DNA of 64,000 nt from Haematobia irritans (GCF_050003625.1 NC_134401.1:98000852-98064851), one strand, 5' to 3'; positions 9,100-19,810 are shown, counted from the first letter of the stretch. Notes: generated from the letters alone by a model not told the origin. Made by a program: numbers and translations.

Positions 9100-11860
9100 A
9101 TCCAATTGATTGCGGCCTATCTCGGATTCACAATTGCTCAATCCAAATGAGAAATAAGGACGTACTTGAGCTGATCTAATGAGTCTGTATTTATTATTGA
9201 ATCGGCCAACATTACGGAAAGCTCTCTATCTGTGGCTGTCTATACAATTACGGCTGGTCTGGCTGGATAGTGTGGAAGTATTTGATAAGTTTTGAAGATG
9301 ATGCATCTGAGGCACTTGTATCAAACGCAAGAAGAACTTGCCTTCGAAGTTACATGCCAATACAAGGTCTACTAAAGGTTCTAACTAAGGAGGGATTTCA
9401 ACCTACCTGTTACGCAGACGGGGAACGTATGGGCAGAGTCTGCAGTTCCTGTGTATGACATATGACTGGACAATATCCAGGGGCCTTGAATGTTAACAGG
9501 GACAAGACAAAATTATGCCTATTCATTAGAAGGACTAAAATTAACATATATATCGCATCGATTTGGTTGGACAATACGATCCCATTGTCTGATAAAATAG
9601 AGTAAATAGGAGTAACCTTAGACAGGAGACTGAATTGGAAGAGCTACAGATTTGTGGCACTATGCAGAAGAGCGGTAGGATCTAAATGGACCTGAATCCA
9701 AAGGTGACGCACTGGATATAGTATGAGAGAGTAATCAAGACAATTCTGACATACGCGTTGATACTCTGATAGACATCAATGGAGAGGAAGTGTAATATAG
9801 TAATTGTACAACGGGTCCAACAGACATATTGTCTCGGTATAACTGGGGCAAAGAAGATACTGGACTTAAGACCTATCGAGGTTCAGATCAAAAGCGTAGC
9901 TGCCATGGCTGCGATGAGATTGAAGATATTGGGAGAATGGACAGAAACACAAAACATGACGAACCATCAAAGGATGATAGGGGAGTTGGTGGGTGAAATG
10001 GGGGATAATGCAAAATTTCCATAATCATATACTTGAGTTGGTCATAGCTGCCGAATGTGTCATTCTAATGCCAGTAAGTTGGTTCTGGGAGATTGGGACA
10101 TCAGAACATATACAAGAGTGAAATAACTGTTACACAGACGGACCAAAGATTGATGAGAGGACGGGACTTGGAGTATATGTGAAGGACCCATATATTGAAA
10201 TCCTATTCTGATTACCGAACCACAGTGCAATCCTACAGGCAGAAGTGCAAGTCATAGTGGAATGTTTCAAATGGCTCGCAAATAATACGAGGCCAAAATT
10301 TTCACATATAGCCGCAGGGAAATGAAGTCATTACATTCAAGACATTACGGTTCGAATGCGAACCGTATTAGAATGCAAAATAATGCTCAAAGAAAACTCG
10401 CAATATGGCAGGATCCATATCATATGGGTGCCGGAATAAGAGGAAACGTAATGGCAAATATAATGGCTATATATAATGGCTAGGACACATAGGGAAGTGA
10501 ATTTAGAGAAAGCAAAACCAATATAGGCAACACGTGCCGAGTTGGATGAATGGGCATGGAAGGCACATGAAGCGATGTGAAAAATGCAACGGTCGGAAGG
10601 GTGACGAAAATATTATGGGGTGGCCCAGATAAGGAAAAAAACTTGAGAATTACTCAAAGAGAATAGGAGTACCGTGCGAATAATGACCGGGCACCGCATC
10701 ATATGGGTGCCGGAATAAGAGGAAACGTAAAGGCAAATGTAATGGCAATTAAAGCTAGGACACATAGGAAAGTTAATTTAGAGAAAGCAAAACCAATAGA
10801 GGCAACGCGGACCGAGTTGGATGAATGGGCTTGGGAGGCACATGAAGCGATGTGAAAAAAAATGCAACGGTCGGAAGGGTGTCGAAAATATTATGGGGTG
10901 TCCCAGATAAGGAAAAAACTTTGAGAATTACTCAAAGAGAGTAGGAGTACCGTGCGAATAATGACCGGGCACCGCATCATATGTTATGGGTGCCCTAATA
11001 AGAGGAAACGTATTGGCAAATATAATGGTGATTAGAGCTAGGACACATAGGGAAGTGAATTTAGAGAAAGCAAAACCAATAGAGGCAACACGGGCCGAGT
11101 TGGATGAATGGGCATGGGAGGCACATGAAGCGATGTGAAAAAATGCAACGGTCGGAATGGTGACGAAAATATTATGTGGTGCCCCAGATAAGGAAAAAAA
11201 CTTTGAGAATTACTCAAAGAGAGTAGGAGTACCGTGCGAATAATGACCGGGCACCGCATCATATGTTATGGGTGCCGGAATAAGAGGAAACGTAAAGGCA
11301 AATGTAATGGCAATTCAAGCTAGGACACATAGGGAAGTGAATTTAGAGAAAGCAAAACCAATAGAGGCAACGCGGGCCGAGTTGGATGAATGGGCATGGG
11401 AGGCACATGACGCGATGAGAAAACAATGCAACGGTCGGAAGGGTGACGAAAATATTATGGGGAAATATTATTAAGGAAACAACTTTGAGAACTACTCAAA
11501 GAGTGTAGGAGTACCGTGCGAATAATGACCGGGCACCTCAAATTGTGAGCACATCGGTGACGAATAGGAACAGCATGGGATGGTGTAGATTGCGAGTGCT
11601 TTGAGGACCTTGGAACACTGCCTGTGTCAAAGCCCAGCCTTTACTAGGCAAAGAGTTAACCACATTGGTGAAGAGGTGACGGCGACTGGAAACAAATTAG
11701 TTAATTCGTTCGAAACGGTTCTTGGAATAAAAGACGGCGTTGAGTATAACGTCTACTGCATGAGTTCTCATGATGCGTCGGAAAAGGAATCAGTTAAACA
11801 CATCTCATGCGAGGCGTCAGTGAATGTTAGGGACATATAGCTTTAAATTACTGGTGTACC
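9100..11860 (+). pseudogene. Degraded non-LTR retrotransposon (RT and RNase H)
   Basis: A decayed plus-strand LINE between two Himar1 copies. Reading across frames gives pieces colinear with the LINE at 15653-17698: an RT thumb-like NRDKTKLCLF near 9500, LDRRLNW near 9625, and QRVQQTYCLGITGAKK at 9810-9860. After that come an RNase H start (YTDGPKIDERTGLGVY near 10130), LPNHSAILQAEVQVI near 10220 and HIIWVP near 10420. It ends with a Cys/His tail (YCMSSHDASEKESVKHISCEA) at about 11755-11815. Many stops and frameshifts are present. Similarity to the LOA/I-like LINE suggests a related clade. The RNase H/C-terminal part has been amplified in tandem. Confidence 0.75.
10421..11538 (+). repeat. 280-bp tandem repeat (4 units) within the LINE
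   Basis: Four head-to-tail units starting at 10421, 10700, 10978 and 11260 (CATATGGGTGCCGG, or CATATGTTATGGGTGCC in the third and fourth). Each covers the end of RNase H (like WVPGHRNIPGN) through a segment ending ATGACCGGGCACC. The units are nearly identical apart from small indels, so amplification followed much of the LINE's decay. Confidence 0.9.
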
Positions 11861-12053
11861 TGGAAAATATGCTAACAGGTTGGCTGATAAGTCCCCGGTC
11901 TGACACGTGGATGGCGTCGCTAGTATTAAATGCATATTATTTTTTATAGTACCAACCTTCAAATGATTCGTGTCAAAATTTGACGTCTGTAAGTCAATTA
12001 GTTTGTGAGATAGAGCGTCTTTCGTGAAGCAACTTTTGTTATTGCGAAAAAAA

Positions 12054-12945
12054 ATAGAAAAAACAGAATTTCGTGTTTTGATAAAATACTGTTTTCTGAA
12101 GGGAAAAAATACGGTGGAAGCAAAAACTTGGCTTGATAATGAGTTTCCAGACTCTGCTCCAGGGAAATCAACAATAATTGATTGGTATGCAAAATTCCAG
12201 CAGGGTGAAATGAGCACGGAGGACGGTGAACGCAGTGGACGCCCGAAAAAGGTGGTTACAGACGAAAGCATCAAAAAAATCCACAAAATGATTTTGAATG
12301 ACCTTAAAATGAAGTTGATCGATATAGCAGAGACCTTAAAGATATCAAAGGAACGTGTTGGTCATATCATTCATCAATATTTGGATATGCGGAAGCAATG
12401 TGGGTGCCGCGCGGGCTCACATTTGACCAAAAACAACAACGTGTTGATGATTCTGAGCGGTGTTTGCAGCTGTTAACTCGTAATATACCCGAGTTTTTCC
12501 GTCGATATGTGACAATGGATGAAACATGGCTCCATCACTACACTCCTGAGTCCAATCGACAGTCGGCTGAGTGGACAGCAACCGGTGAACCGTCTCCGAA
12601 GCGTAGAAATACTGAAAAGTCCGCTGTTTTTTTGGGATGCGCATGGAATAATTTTTATCGATTATCTTGAGAAGGGAAAAACCATCAACAATGACTATTG
12701 TATGGCGTTATTGGAGTGTTTGAAGGTCGAAATCGCGGCAAAACGGCCCCATATGAAGAAGAAAAAAGTGTTGTTCCACCAAGACAACGCACCGTGCCAC
12801 AAGTCATTGAGAACGATGGCAAAAATTCATGAATTGGGCTTCGAATTGCTTCCCTATCCACCGTATTCTCCAGATCTGGCCCCCAGCGACTTTCTCTTGT
12901 TCTCAGACATCAAAAGGATGCTCGCAGGGAAAAAATTTGGCTGCA
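12054..12945 (+). pseudogene. Himar1 transposase copy 2, start lost and frameshifted
   Basis: Compared with copy 1 the start codon is ATA (12054-12056) rather than ATG. The N-terminal half then reads cleanly (EFRVLIKYCFLKGKNTVEA...). A 7-bp deletion near 12395 and a 17-bp deletion near 12627 shift the frame twice. The catalytic segments TMDETWLHHY, HQDNAPCHKS and SPDLAPSDFL remain with all three Asp codons. The frame is lost after KKFGCN, where the inverted right end begins, so the C-terminal 60 or so residues are missing. Confidence 0.92.
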
Positions 12946-13076
12946 ATAAGTCCCCGGTCTAACAAAGAAAAACACATTTTTTGTCAAAATTAGTCAGACG
13001 TCAAATTTTGACACGAATCATTTGAAGGTTTGTACTATATAAAAATAATATGCCGGGGACTTATCAGCCAAACTGT
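12946..13076 (-). mobile_element. Inverted mini-Himar1 (MITE-like) end
   Basis: Read on the minus strand this segment is a left terminal repeat, about 58 bp of Himar1 leader (lacking the first 35 bp or so), then about 49 bp of right-end DNA cut inside its terminal repeat. It is joined to the copy 2 transposase next to a shared 7-bp motif, TTGGCTG. Confidence 0.85.
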
Positions 13077-13149
13077 TATTAGCAATTTCACGCATTTTTA
13101 TTCGTCGATCGTTTAATACCATATCATGCACTTTGGCTACAATTTCTGT

Positions 13150-14815
13150 TGTTGTTGTTGTTGTTGTAGCCCCTGTGGAAAAAGTATAGAAAAAGACAAA
13201 ACAAACAAAGGATAAACGATTACAAACAAATACAGATTAGACATTTCAAGCATCCACATCCAGTTCAAGGAAGCGTGCTGCCTCAACTGGATGTGTCCAA
13301 AGCGAAGCAGGTGTCAGATCTGTCAGTCTAGCAGGACATTCGAAGAGGTGCCTCGTGATATGAGGCGAATGTCCACAATTCGGGCAAACATCCTGAATTG
13401 CCGGGTTCAATATGGAGAGGTAACTGTTTAAGTACCTAGAGATCCCCGATCTTAGCTGGGATAGCACCGACCTGGTTTCTCTAGGAAGCCGTCTCTCATC
13501 TTCGTTGATCGGTGGTGGCCTACCTCCCAGTACAACACTGCACTGGTAGGAGTTGATCGCATCTTGAACCGCTGCCGTGTGCACTGCACTCAATGCCGTC
13601 CTTATTCCCTCATCACTGTCATCGCCGATCACATGTTCTATTGACTGTAAGTCCTTTCTAAAATCAAACCGAATGGGTCTACCCCTCTCGGTCGTTGCCC
13701 TCCTTGAGGTGGCGTGGTTCGGGTGGTTTACACTTCTACACTTTATCAGGTGCTGTTGGGTGAGGAGGGTACAGTGTTGCCTCACCGATAGCATTTAGGA
13801 CTCATGATGCAGATGCTGTTCCGGGGTCTTGGAGTGACACCCGGTCGCAATCCGCAGCGCAGTATTTTGCACCGTCTGGAGATTTCTCCATTGGGTATCG
13901 CTAATACTGGGAGTCCAAACAGGGGCTGCATAATCGATAAGGGGACGACCAATAGACTCGTAGGTCTTTTGTATCGTCTCTTTATCTTTCCCCCAGGTGC
14001 TACCAGCCAATGCCTTCAGGATCTTGTTTCTGCTCCCAACCTTCTTAGCTACCACTTCCGCATGTTTACCAAAGAGGAACAGGCTATCAAACGTCACACC
14101 AAGAACCTTGGGGTTCCTGGAAGTGGGGATACTCTGGCCACGAATGTGGATATCGAGTTCCATGTTCACCTCTTTAGTCCACGATGTGAAGATGGTCGCT
14201 GTAGATTTGGGGGCAGAAAGTTTCAGATTCCTGTCGACAAAGAAATCCCTAAGTGCAGGTAAGTAGTCATTTATCCTCACCTCAAGCTCCCTTATGTCTC
14301 TACCTGTGGTCACTATGGAACAATCATCCGCATAGGTTATCAGGTGGACATCTGGTGGTGGTTGGGGAGCTCCAGCCACGTAAAAATTGAAGAGGAGGGG
14401 GGACAATACACCGCCTTGAGGTACGCCCTGTTTGTTCCTCCTGGGCGTTGATCTTCTTCCTCTAAATTCCACATAGGACTGTCTGCCAGCCATGTAGTTC
14501 GCCAACCATCTCTTGAGATTATTGGGAAGGGTGTTTCCCATAATGTCTCCCAAGAGCGTGGTGTGGTTCACCGTATCGAACGCCTTAGACAAGTCCAGTG
14601 CTACGAGAATCGAACGTTTATGCGGCCTCTTACTGTTTAGTCCCTCTGCAATGTTGGCTGTTAATTCGCACAAAGCAGTGGTTGTACTCCTGCCCGAGCG
14701 GAAACCATGCTGATGTTCTGCCAACATTAGATGTTCTGAAAAGCAGGGCAGTAAAATAGCCTCCAGAATCTTCGTTACGGGGGACAAAAGAGTAATTGGT
14801 CGATACGAGAATTGG
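13150..14815 (-). mobile_element. 5'-truncated non-LTR retrotransposon without RNase H
   Basis: Minus-strand LINE whose coding part (13246-14815) is followed by a short 3' UTR ending in a run of ACA triplets (13150-13170). Its 5' end is truncated inside the RT domain next to an R1-like fragment on the other strand. A short direct repeat, ATTGGTCGATA, occurs twice at the junction (14799-14821). Absence of RNase H and a Cys/His C-terminal motif suggest a Jockey- or CR1-like clade; which one is not certain. Confidence 0.8.
13246..14815 (-). pseudogene. LINE reverse transcriptase, nearly intact but truncated
   Basis: The frame begins inside the fingers (SYRPITLLSPVTKILE) and contains all later RT blocks: AEHQHGFRSGRSTTTAL, LVALDLSKAFDTVNH, GVPQGGVLSPLLFNFY and the catalytic ITYADDCSI, then a thumb (NPKVLGVTFDS). 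The C-terminal domain holds CPNCGHSPHITRHLFECPA, a CX2CX7HX4C-type zinc-binding motif usual in Jockey-like LINEs. One in-frame TAA (13795-13797) splits an otherwise open frame of about 520 codons. The endonuclease and N-terminal RT are missing through 5' truncation, so it cannot be active. Few disabling changes suggest a fairly recent insertion. Confidence 0.88.
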
Positions 14816-15177
14816 TCGATAGAGATGCACAAAGACGATATGGTAATCCCAAAAAGACAGCCAATCAAGTACTTGGGACTACGGCTGGCCTCGAAACTAA
14901 CGTACTCCAAGCGGATAGAGTACGCAACGGAGAAAGCTGCTACGATAATGTCGCGACTGAGCAGGTTGACGGCAAATATAGGGGGCCCCCTTCCAAGCCA
15001 ACAAAGGATACTCATTGATATGACTAACAGTATACTCCTCTATGGATGTGACCCCACAGAGACGGACTAGAGCGATAAAGCTGCTTTAAGTACAGAGAAT
15101 GGCAGCTCCGAGAATCACTTCAGCACACCGCACGGTATCGGGGGAAGCCGCATTAGCGATAGCAGGAACGATCCCAA
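14816..15177 (+). pseudogene. R1-like LINE fragment A
   Basis: Plus-strand fragment of an R1-clade RT thumb and following region: QPIKYLGLRLASKLTYSK, then EYATEKAATIMSRLSRL, GGPLPSQQRILIDMTNS and ILLYGCD. A frameshifted segment follows (APRITSAHRTVSGEAALAIAG). It ends where a tRNA-derived SINE is inserted. A similar but not identical fragment lies at 19255-19810. Confidence 0.8.
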
Positions 15178-15509
15178 GGAGCCACCGTGGTGCAATGGTT
15201 AGCATGCCCGTCATGCATACACAAGGTCGTGGGTTCGATTCCTACTTCAACCGAACACCTACACGTTTTTCGGCGGTAGATTATCCCACCTCAGTAATGC
15301 TGGTGGCATTTCTGAGGGTTTCAAAGCTTCTCTAAGTGGTTTCACTGCAATGTGGAACGCCGTTCGGACTCGGCTATAAAAAGTAGGTCCCTTGTCATTG
15401 AGCTTAACATGGAATCGGGCAGCACTCAGTGATAAGAAAGAAGTTCACCAATGTGGTATCACAATGGACTGAATAGTCTAAGTGAGCCTGATACATCGGG
15501 CTGCCACCT
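15178..15509 (+). mobile_element. tRNA-derived SINE, copy 1
   Basis: A tRNA-like head starts GGAGCCACCGTGG with box A TGGTGCAATGG and box B GGTTCGATTCC, an internal RNA polymerase III promoter. A body of about 200 bp follows, then a tail region GTGGTATCACAATGGACTG ... CGGGCTGCCACC. The last 75 bp or so match the 3' end of the neighbouring minus-strand LINE, which fits LINE-driven retroposition. Copy 2 lies at 27672-28002. Confidence 0.92.
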
Positions 15510-15652
15510 AGGTTAGGTTAGGTTAGGTTAAAGTGGCAGCCCGATTAAATTGCAGGCTCACTTACACAATTCAGTCCATTGTGATACCACATTTAACTAA
15601 AAGTACCTATTACATATGGGCACTTCTAGTCTTAACCACTGAACCTTCTCTA
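15510..15652 (-). repeat. LINE 3' UTR and (CCTAA)n tail shared with the SINE
   Basis: In LINE sense the 3' UTR contains GTGGTATCACAATGGACTG, TAAGTGAGCCTG and ATCGGGCTGCCAC, the same order as the SINE 3' end, then four CCTAA pentamers. SINE (plus) and LINE (minus) meet tail to tail at 15500-15540. Confidence 0.9.
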
Positions 15653-17783
15653 TTATTTACTTTTGTGGAACCAACCAGATTGCTCCAAAAACATTAACAA
15701 ACTGCTTAAGTTAACGTTTTCCAGGTCAGCCAGTAATCTAAAGCTATATGCTCCTAAAATTCGCTTACGCCTTACACAAAAAGCAGGACACTCACACAAG
15801 AGGTGTTTAATTGATTCCTTTTCCTCCACGTCATGACAGCTTATACAATAGTCATTATACTTCGCACCTATAGTTTTTGCAAATTCGCCTATCAGGCAGC
15901 GACCCGTTATAGCAGATATTAGGAGTGCTATCTGACGCCTTGATAACACTAGCATATCTAGTGCGCGGTTTAAGTTTAACTGGGGCCATATTTGCTTGGT
16001 GTCGTTACAACCCTTGCAATTTTCCCATCGAATATTGGCCATCATAACAGCCCTCTCACGCAGTAAGAGCTTGCAGGTGGCCAGAGGCATACCAACAGAT
16101 TCTAGTTCCCCTGGAATATGTAAGGTAGTTCCTAGCCTTGCTAACACATCTGCTTCACAGTTCCCCGGTATGTTCCTATGACCAGGCACCCATATTAGGT
16201 GAATATTGTACTGCTCTGCCATCTCGTTGAGAGATTTGCGGCAGTCTATGGCCGTTTTTGAGTTAAGGAACACAGAGTCCAAGGATTTTATTCCAGGTTG
16301 ACTGTCTGAGTATATATTAATGCCAATATTTGTTGGAACATTACTTCTCAGCCAATTCACCACCTCTCTTATTGCCAATATTTCAGCCTGAAAAACACTA
16401 CAGTGATTAGGTAATCTTTTCGCTATTCGAATTTCCAGATCTTTAGAATATACTCCGAACCCCACTTGTCCATTCAATTTGGAGCCATCAGTATAGAAAT
16501 CTATATATCTTTTATTCCCCGGGGTCTGTGTACACCACGCCTCACTGTTGGGAATTAGAGTTTCAAACTTTTTGTCGAAAAGTGGTTTTGCCAGGGTGTA
16601 ATCCACTACGTTAGGCACATCTGGCATTACTTTGAGGACCGAATTATGACCGTACATTTTTTCCGACCACAGCGATAGCTCGCGCAACCGCACAGCCGTT
16701 GTTGCAGCTGACTGTTTGGCCAAAATGTCTAAAGGCAATAGATGTAGCATGACATTAAGGGAGTCTGTTCCTGTCTTACTAAATGCGCCTGAGATACATA
16801 AGCTCGCCATACGCTGAACTTTATCTAAACAAGTCGATTTCTGAAGTGCCGACCAACAGACTACAACACCATATAGCATGATAGGTCTAACCACTGCCGT
16901 GTATAGCCAATGCACAATTTTTGGTTTTAGTCCCCACTTTTTTCCTATTGCCTTTTTGCACGAGTACAAAGCTACCGTTGCTTTTCTCGCCCTTTCTTCA
17001 CTATTAAGCTTCAAGTTCAGCTTCCTGTCCAAAATAACGCCAAGGTATTTTGCACACTCACCAAAGGGAATTTCAGTACCCCCTAAGGAAATGGGCCTAA
17101 CCGTGGGAGTTTTGCGATCTTTGCAGTACATGACTATTTCTGTCTTTGCTGGATTTACACCAAGACCATTATCTTTCGCCCATTTCTCAGTAATCCGGAG
17201 AGCTCTCTGTATAATATCTCTGATTGTGGATGGGAATTTTCCCCTGACTGCTAGCGCCACATCATCTGCGTATGCCACCACTTTTATCCTTTCTTTTTCT
17301 AGAGAAACCAGAAGGTTGTTTATAGCAACATTCCAAAGAAGAGGTGATAGAACTCCTCCTTGGGGAGTGCCTCTGTTCACATACCTTTGTATGTTTGCTT
17401 GCCCTAGTGTGGCTGAAATACGTCTCTTTATTAGAAGTTCGTCTAACAGCCTAAGTATACCTGGATCAACATTCAGAGTTGTCAGTCCATTTAATATCGA
17501 GCTCGGATGGACATTATTGAACGCCCCTTCGATGTCTAGAAACGCCACGATTGTGTATTCTTTGACAGATAGTGAGCTTTCAATAAAGCTGACCAGTTCA
17601 TGCAATGCGGTCTCAGTAGACCTGCCCTTCGAGTATGCATGCTGTCGTTTCGAGAGCAAACCTGAATCCACGCTAGTTCTAAGATACATGTCTATCATCC
17701 TCTCCAGGGTCTTAAGTAGGAATGAGGATAAGTTGATTGGTCGGAAATCCTTCGCACTCGAGTGAGAGGCTTTTCCTGCTTTA
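15653..17783 (-). pseudogene. LINE RT-RNase H region, open over about 700 codons
   Basis: This open segment makes the complementary DNA copy and removes RNA during retrotransposition. It starts just after a MITE (AGKASHSSAKDFRPINLSSF), then shows RT blocks HAYSKGRSTETALHEL, VAFLDIEGAFNNVHP, RGTPQGGVLSPLLWN, VVAYADDVALAV (catalytic DD) and KYLGVILDRKLNLK. RNase H follows: IDFYTDGSKLNGQVGFGVY, FQAEILAIREVV, INIYSDSQPGIKSL and LIWVPGHRNIPGN, giving the D-E-D-H catalytic set. A Cys/His tail (CISCHDVEEKESIKHLLCECPAF) closes the protein. No stop is seen in the segment; the element is disabled upstream by a TGA and the MITE. Confidence 0.9.
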
Positions 17784-18017
17784 AGGTGGGTATTAAGTTC
17801 GAGTTTAGCCGCTAATTTTCACTAAAGTGAAAACTAAAGCAGTAAAAAAAAAGTCATAAAATTATACATATTTGTTGCAGATTTCATTATAACTTGATGG
17901 GGAATATCCCAAAGCAAATTTTCACAAAGTTTGTATTCCTTAAAATGGATTATTAAAGAAAAGTAATCGTGAAAAAATGACGATTTTAGCGGCTAAACTC
18001 GAACATAATACCCACCT
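17784..18017. mobile_element. 234-bp MITE with TTA duplication, inside the LINE
   Basis: Long terminal inverted repeats of about 33 bp start AGGTGGGTATTA and include TTCGAGTTTAGCCGC at both ends. TTA flanks the element at 17781-17783 and 18018-18020, and removing it restores the LINE codons ...VVFIPK|AGKAS. A 3-bp TTA duplication is typical of PIF/Harbinger (Tourist-like) elements. It has no coding capacity. Confidence 0.85.
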
Positions 18018-19245
18018 TTAGGTATGAAGACGACTTTTGTTTCCCTCCACTTTTCTGGAATATATGCTAAGTTTACACATTGTTTATATATCACCGTCAA
18101 CCAGGGGATAATTCTTTCAGCCACTGCCTGTAACTCCGCCGGAGTAATTCCATCAGGTCAGGGGGATTTGAATGGTCCAAAGCTATTTAAAGCCCATTTT
18201 ATTCTAGATTCCGACACAATTTCCTCGATAGGAAATGATCGCTGAGCCTCTGTTACACCGCCGGAACATGGTTCAACCGTCTGATTTCCAGGGAAGTGTG
18301 TGTCCAAAAGTACCTCCAACGTCTCCACACTGGACGTTGTCCAATTTCCCTCCGATGTTTTAATGAAACCTGGAGCGGTGTTAGTGGATGCTAGTACCTT
18401 CCGTAGTCTGGAAGCCTCTGACGTATTCTCAATACTGCTACAGTAATCATCCCAAGAGTTTTGTTGAGACCTTCTCAGTTCTCGTTTATATTCTCTCAGA
18501 TTCATCTTGTAAGTGTCCCAATCCTCCGGAGCTCTTGTGGACTTTGCTTTGTTAAAGAGCTTCCTGCAGGATTTCCTCATATTACTTAACTCCGTAGTCC
18601 ACCATGGCGGCCGATTTTTTCCCCTTGGCTTTCCTCTAGGGCATGCAGCTTTCAGTGAAATGTTAAAGGCCTTAGTAATCCGCTCCACTGCGTGTTCGAT
18701 ATCTTGCACAGTGCTCATATTTGTCTCCGGCACTTCCGGTATCATCAAATTGAACGATTCCCTATACCTATTCCAATCAGCTTTCCTAACATTTGGCGGA
18801 AATATGGTCTTTGAAGTACGAACAGCCAGTCTGAAACTGATGTAGCGATGATCTGAGAAGCTATGTTCCCTCAAAACTTGCCACTCAGATATCTTATCAT
18901 TCAGTTCCGGAGAGGTCAACGTTACGTCCAAAACCTCTTGCCTGTTCCTGGTGACGAAGGTTGGTGCATCTCCCTTATTGCAAACTACCAGGTTAGTACG
19001 CAAAATAAACTCTATTAGCGACTCTCCCCTTGCATTAGTATCACTACTTCCCCAAATACTATGATGTGCATTTGCATCGCATCCCATAATGAGTTTTGTC
19101 TTTGTTTTTAGTGACTCCTCAACTAAGGTCTGAAAGGCACAGGGTGGCATCTCCCTATCATGTCCCATGTTTGAAACCCGGAGTGCTTAATTCACAGATC
19201 TTGTTCTTATATAGGTATGGTTCTTGAATAAGAACTATATCTGCC
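18018..19245 (-). pseudogene. LINE endonuclease and linker, interrupted
   Basis: The N-terminal half of the LINE ORF2. Endonuclease motifs are IQEPYLYKNKICELSTPGF near 19200 and, after an internal deletion, GCDANAHHSIWGSSDTNARG (catalytic Asp-Ala-Asn) and SDHRYISF. A basic linker follows (RPPWWTTELSNMRK...). A TGA at 18158-18160 interrupts what should read KSPGPDGITPAELQ, a likely single-base change of a Gly codon. The frame then resumes to PEKWRETKVVFIP, where the MITE lies. The deletion in the endonuclease, the TGA and the MITE all disable it. Confidence 0.85.
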
Positions 19246-19254
19246 ACCTAACCT
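19239..19254. repeat. Orphan TGCCACC(TAACC)n tail
   Basis: A 16-bp piece identical to the SINE/LINE 3' terminus sits exactly at the 5' truncation point of the LINE, overlapping it by GCA. It is either a severely 5'-truncated second insertion or template-switch debris. Confidence 0.6.
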
Positions 19255-19810
19255 AACATGCAACGGAGAAAGTTGCTACGATAACGTCGCGTCTCAAACA
19301 TAGGTGTGCCTGTTCGAAGCTGAAGAAGGATACTCATGGAGATGACCAACCATATACTCCTCTGTGGATGTGACCCTACATAGACGGACTATGGCGAACG
19401 TCAGTTCCGAGAATCACTTCAGCATACCGCACGGTATCAGGGAAAGCCGCATTAGCGATAGCAGGAACGATCCCAATAGACCTCCAGGCGATTGAGCGGA
19501 AAAGTTTTTCGAAGCTAAACAACAAGGTGCTACGGACTTGATACCGAACATTCAACAACTGACCAGAGATATGTGGCAGGAACGATGGAGGAACGAGATA
19601 AAGGGCAGATGGACACACCGACTAATTGTCCGTTATTAGTTCTGGCGAGAGAGAAGATATGGGGAAGTGATGTATTACATGACTCAGATTCTCTCTGGTC
19701 ACGGATAGATTCCAAAGTATCAACATCGTATGGGGAAATGCAGCTCAGAGCTCTGACAGAGAAGTTTGACACTAATTTTGGGCAAATACGACCATATCCT
19801 AAGTCAACAA
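19255..19810 (+). pseudogene. R1-like LINE fragment B
   Basis: Plus-strand R1-clade remnant overlapping the same part of the element as fragment A (ATEKVATITSRL, then PRITSAYRTVSGKAALAIAG) but extending further: IDLQAIERK, then W(Q)ERWRNEIKGRWTHRL. A final segment resembles the R1 C-terminus (MTQILSGHG, KYQHRMGKCSSEL). Stops and frameshifts are frequent. It ends near 19810. Confidence 0.75.

Larger units (their letters stand above)
11875..13076 (+). mobile_element. Himar1 copy 2 with rearranged right end
   Basis: The left terminal repeat is intact after TA (11873-11874). The transposase sequence runs normally to 12945, then switches abruptly to inverted Himar1 right-end DNA (12946-12994) and inverted left-end leader (12995-13052), and closes with a terminal repeat at 13053-13076 followed by TA. 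The result is a chimaera of one Himar1 body and an inverted, internally deleted mini-Himar1. Confidence 0.9.
15510..19245 (-). mobile_element. LOA/I-like LINE with endonuclease, RT and RNase H
   Basis: Minus-strand non-LTR element of about 3.5 kb plus a 234-bp MITE insertion. From its 5' side it holds an apurinic-type endonuclease (19240-18600), a linker, RT (about 18100-16900), RNase H (about 16500-16100) and a Cys/His tail. A 3' UTR of about 120 bp ends in (CCTAA)n-type repeats at 15510-15530. The 5' end is truncated at ADIVLIQEPYLYKN, abutting TGCCACCTAACCTAAC. Placement in the LOA/I group rests on FLDIEGAFNNV plus RNase H. Confidence 0.88.

Noticed and set aside
13804..14266. Two plus-strand ORFs of 89-152 codons
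   Set aside because: Shadows of the minus-strand LINE frame; no motif of their own.
16878..17765. 295-codon plus-strand ORF
   Set aside because: It is antisense to the LINE reverse transcriptase, which has clear RT motifs on the minus strand.
18024..18845. Plus-strand ORFs over the LINE endonuclease
   Set aside because: Antisense to DANAHH- and SDH-containing endonuclease sequence.
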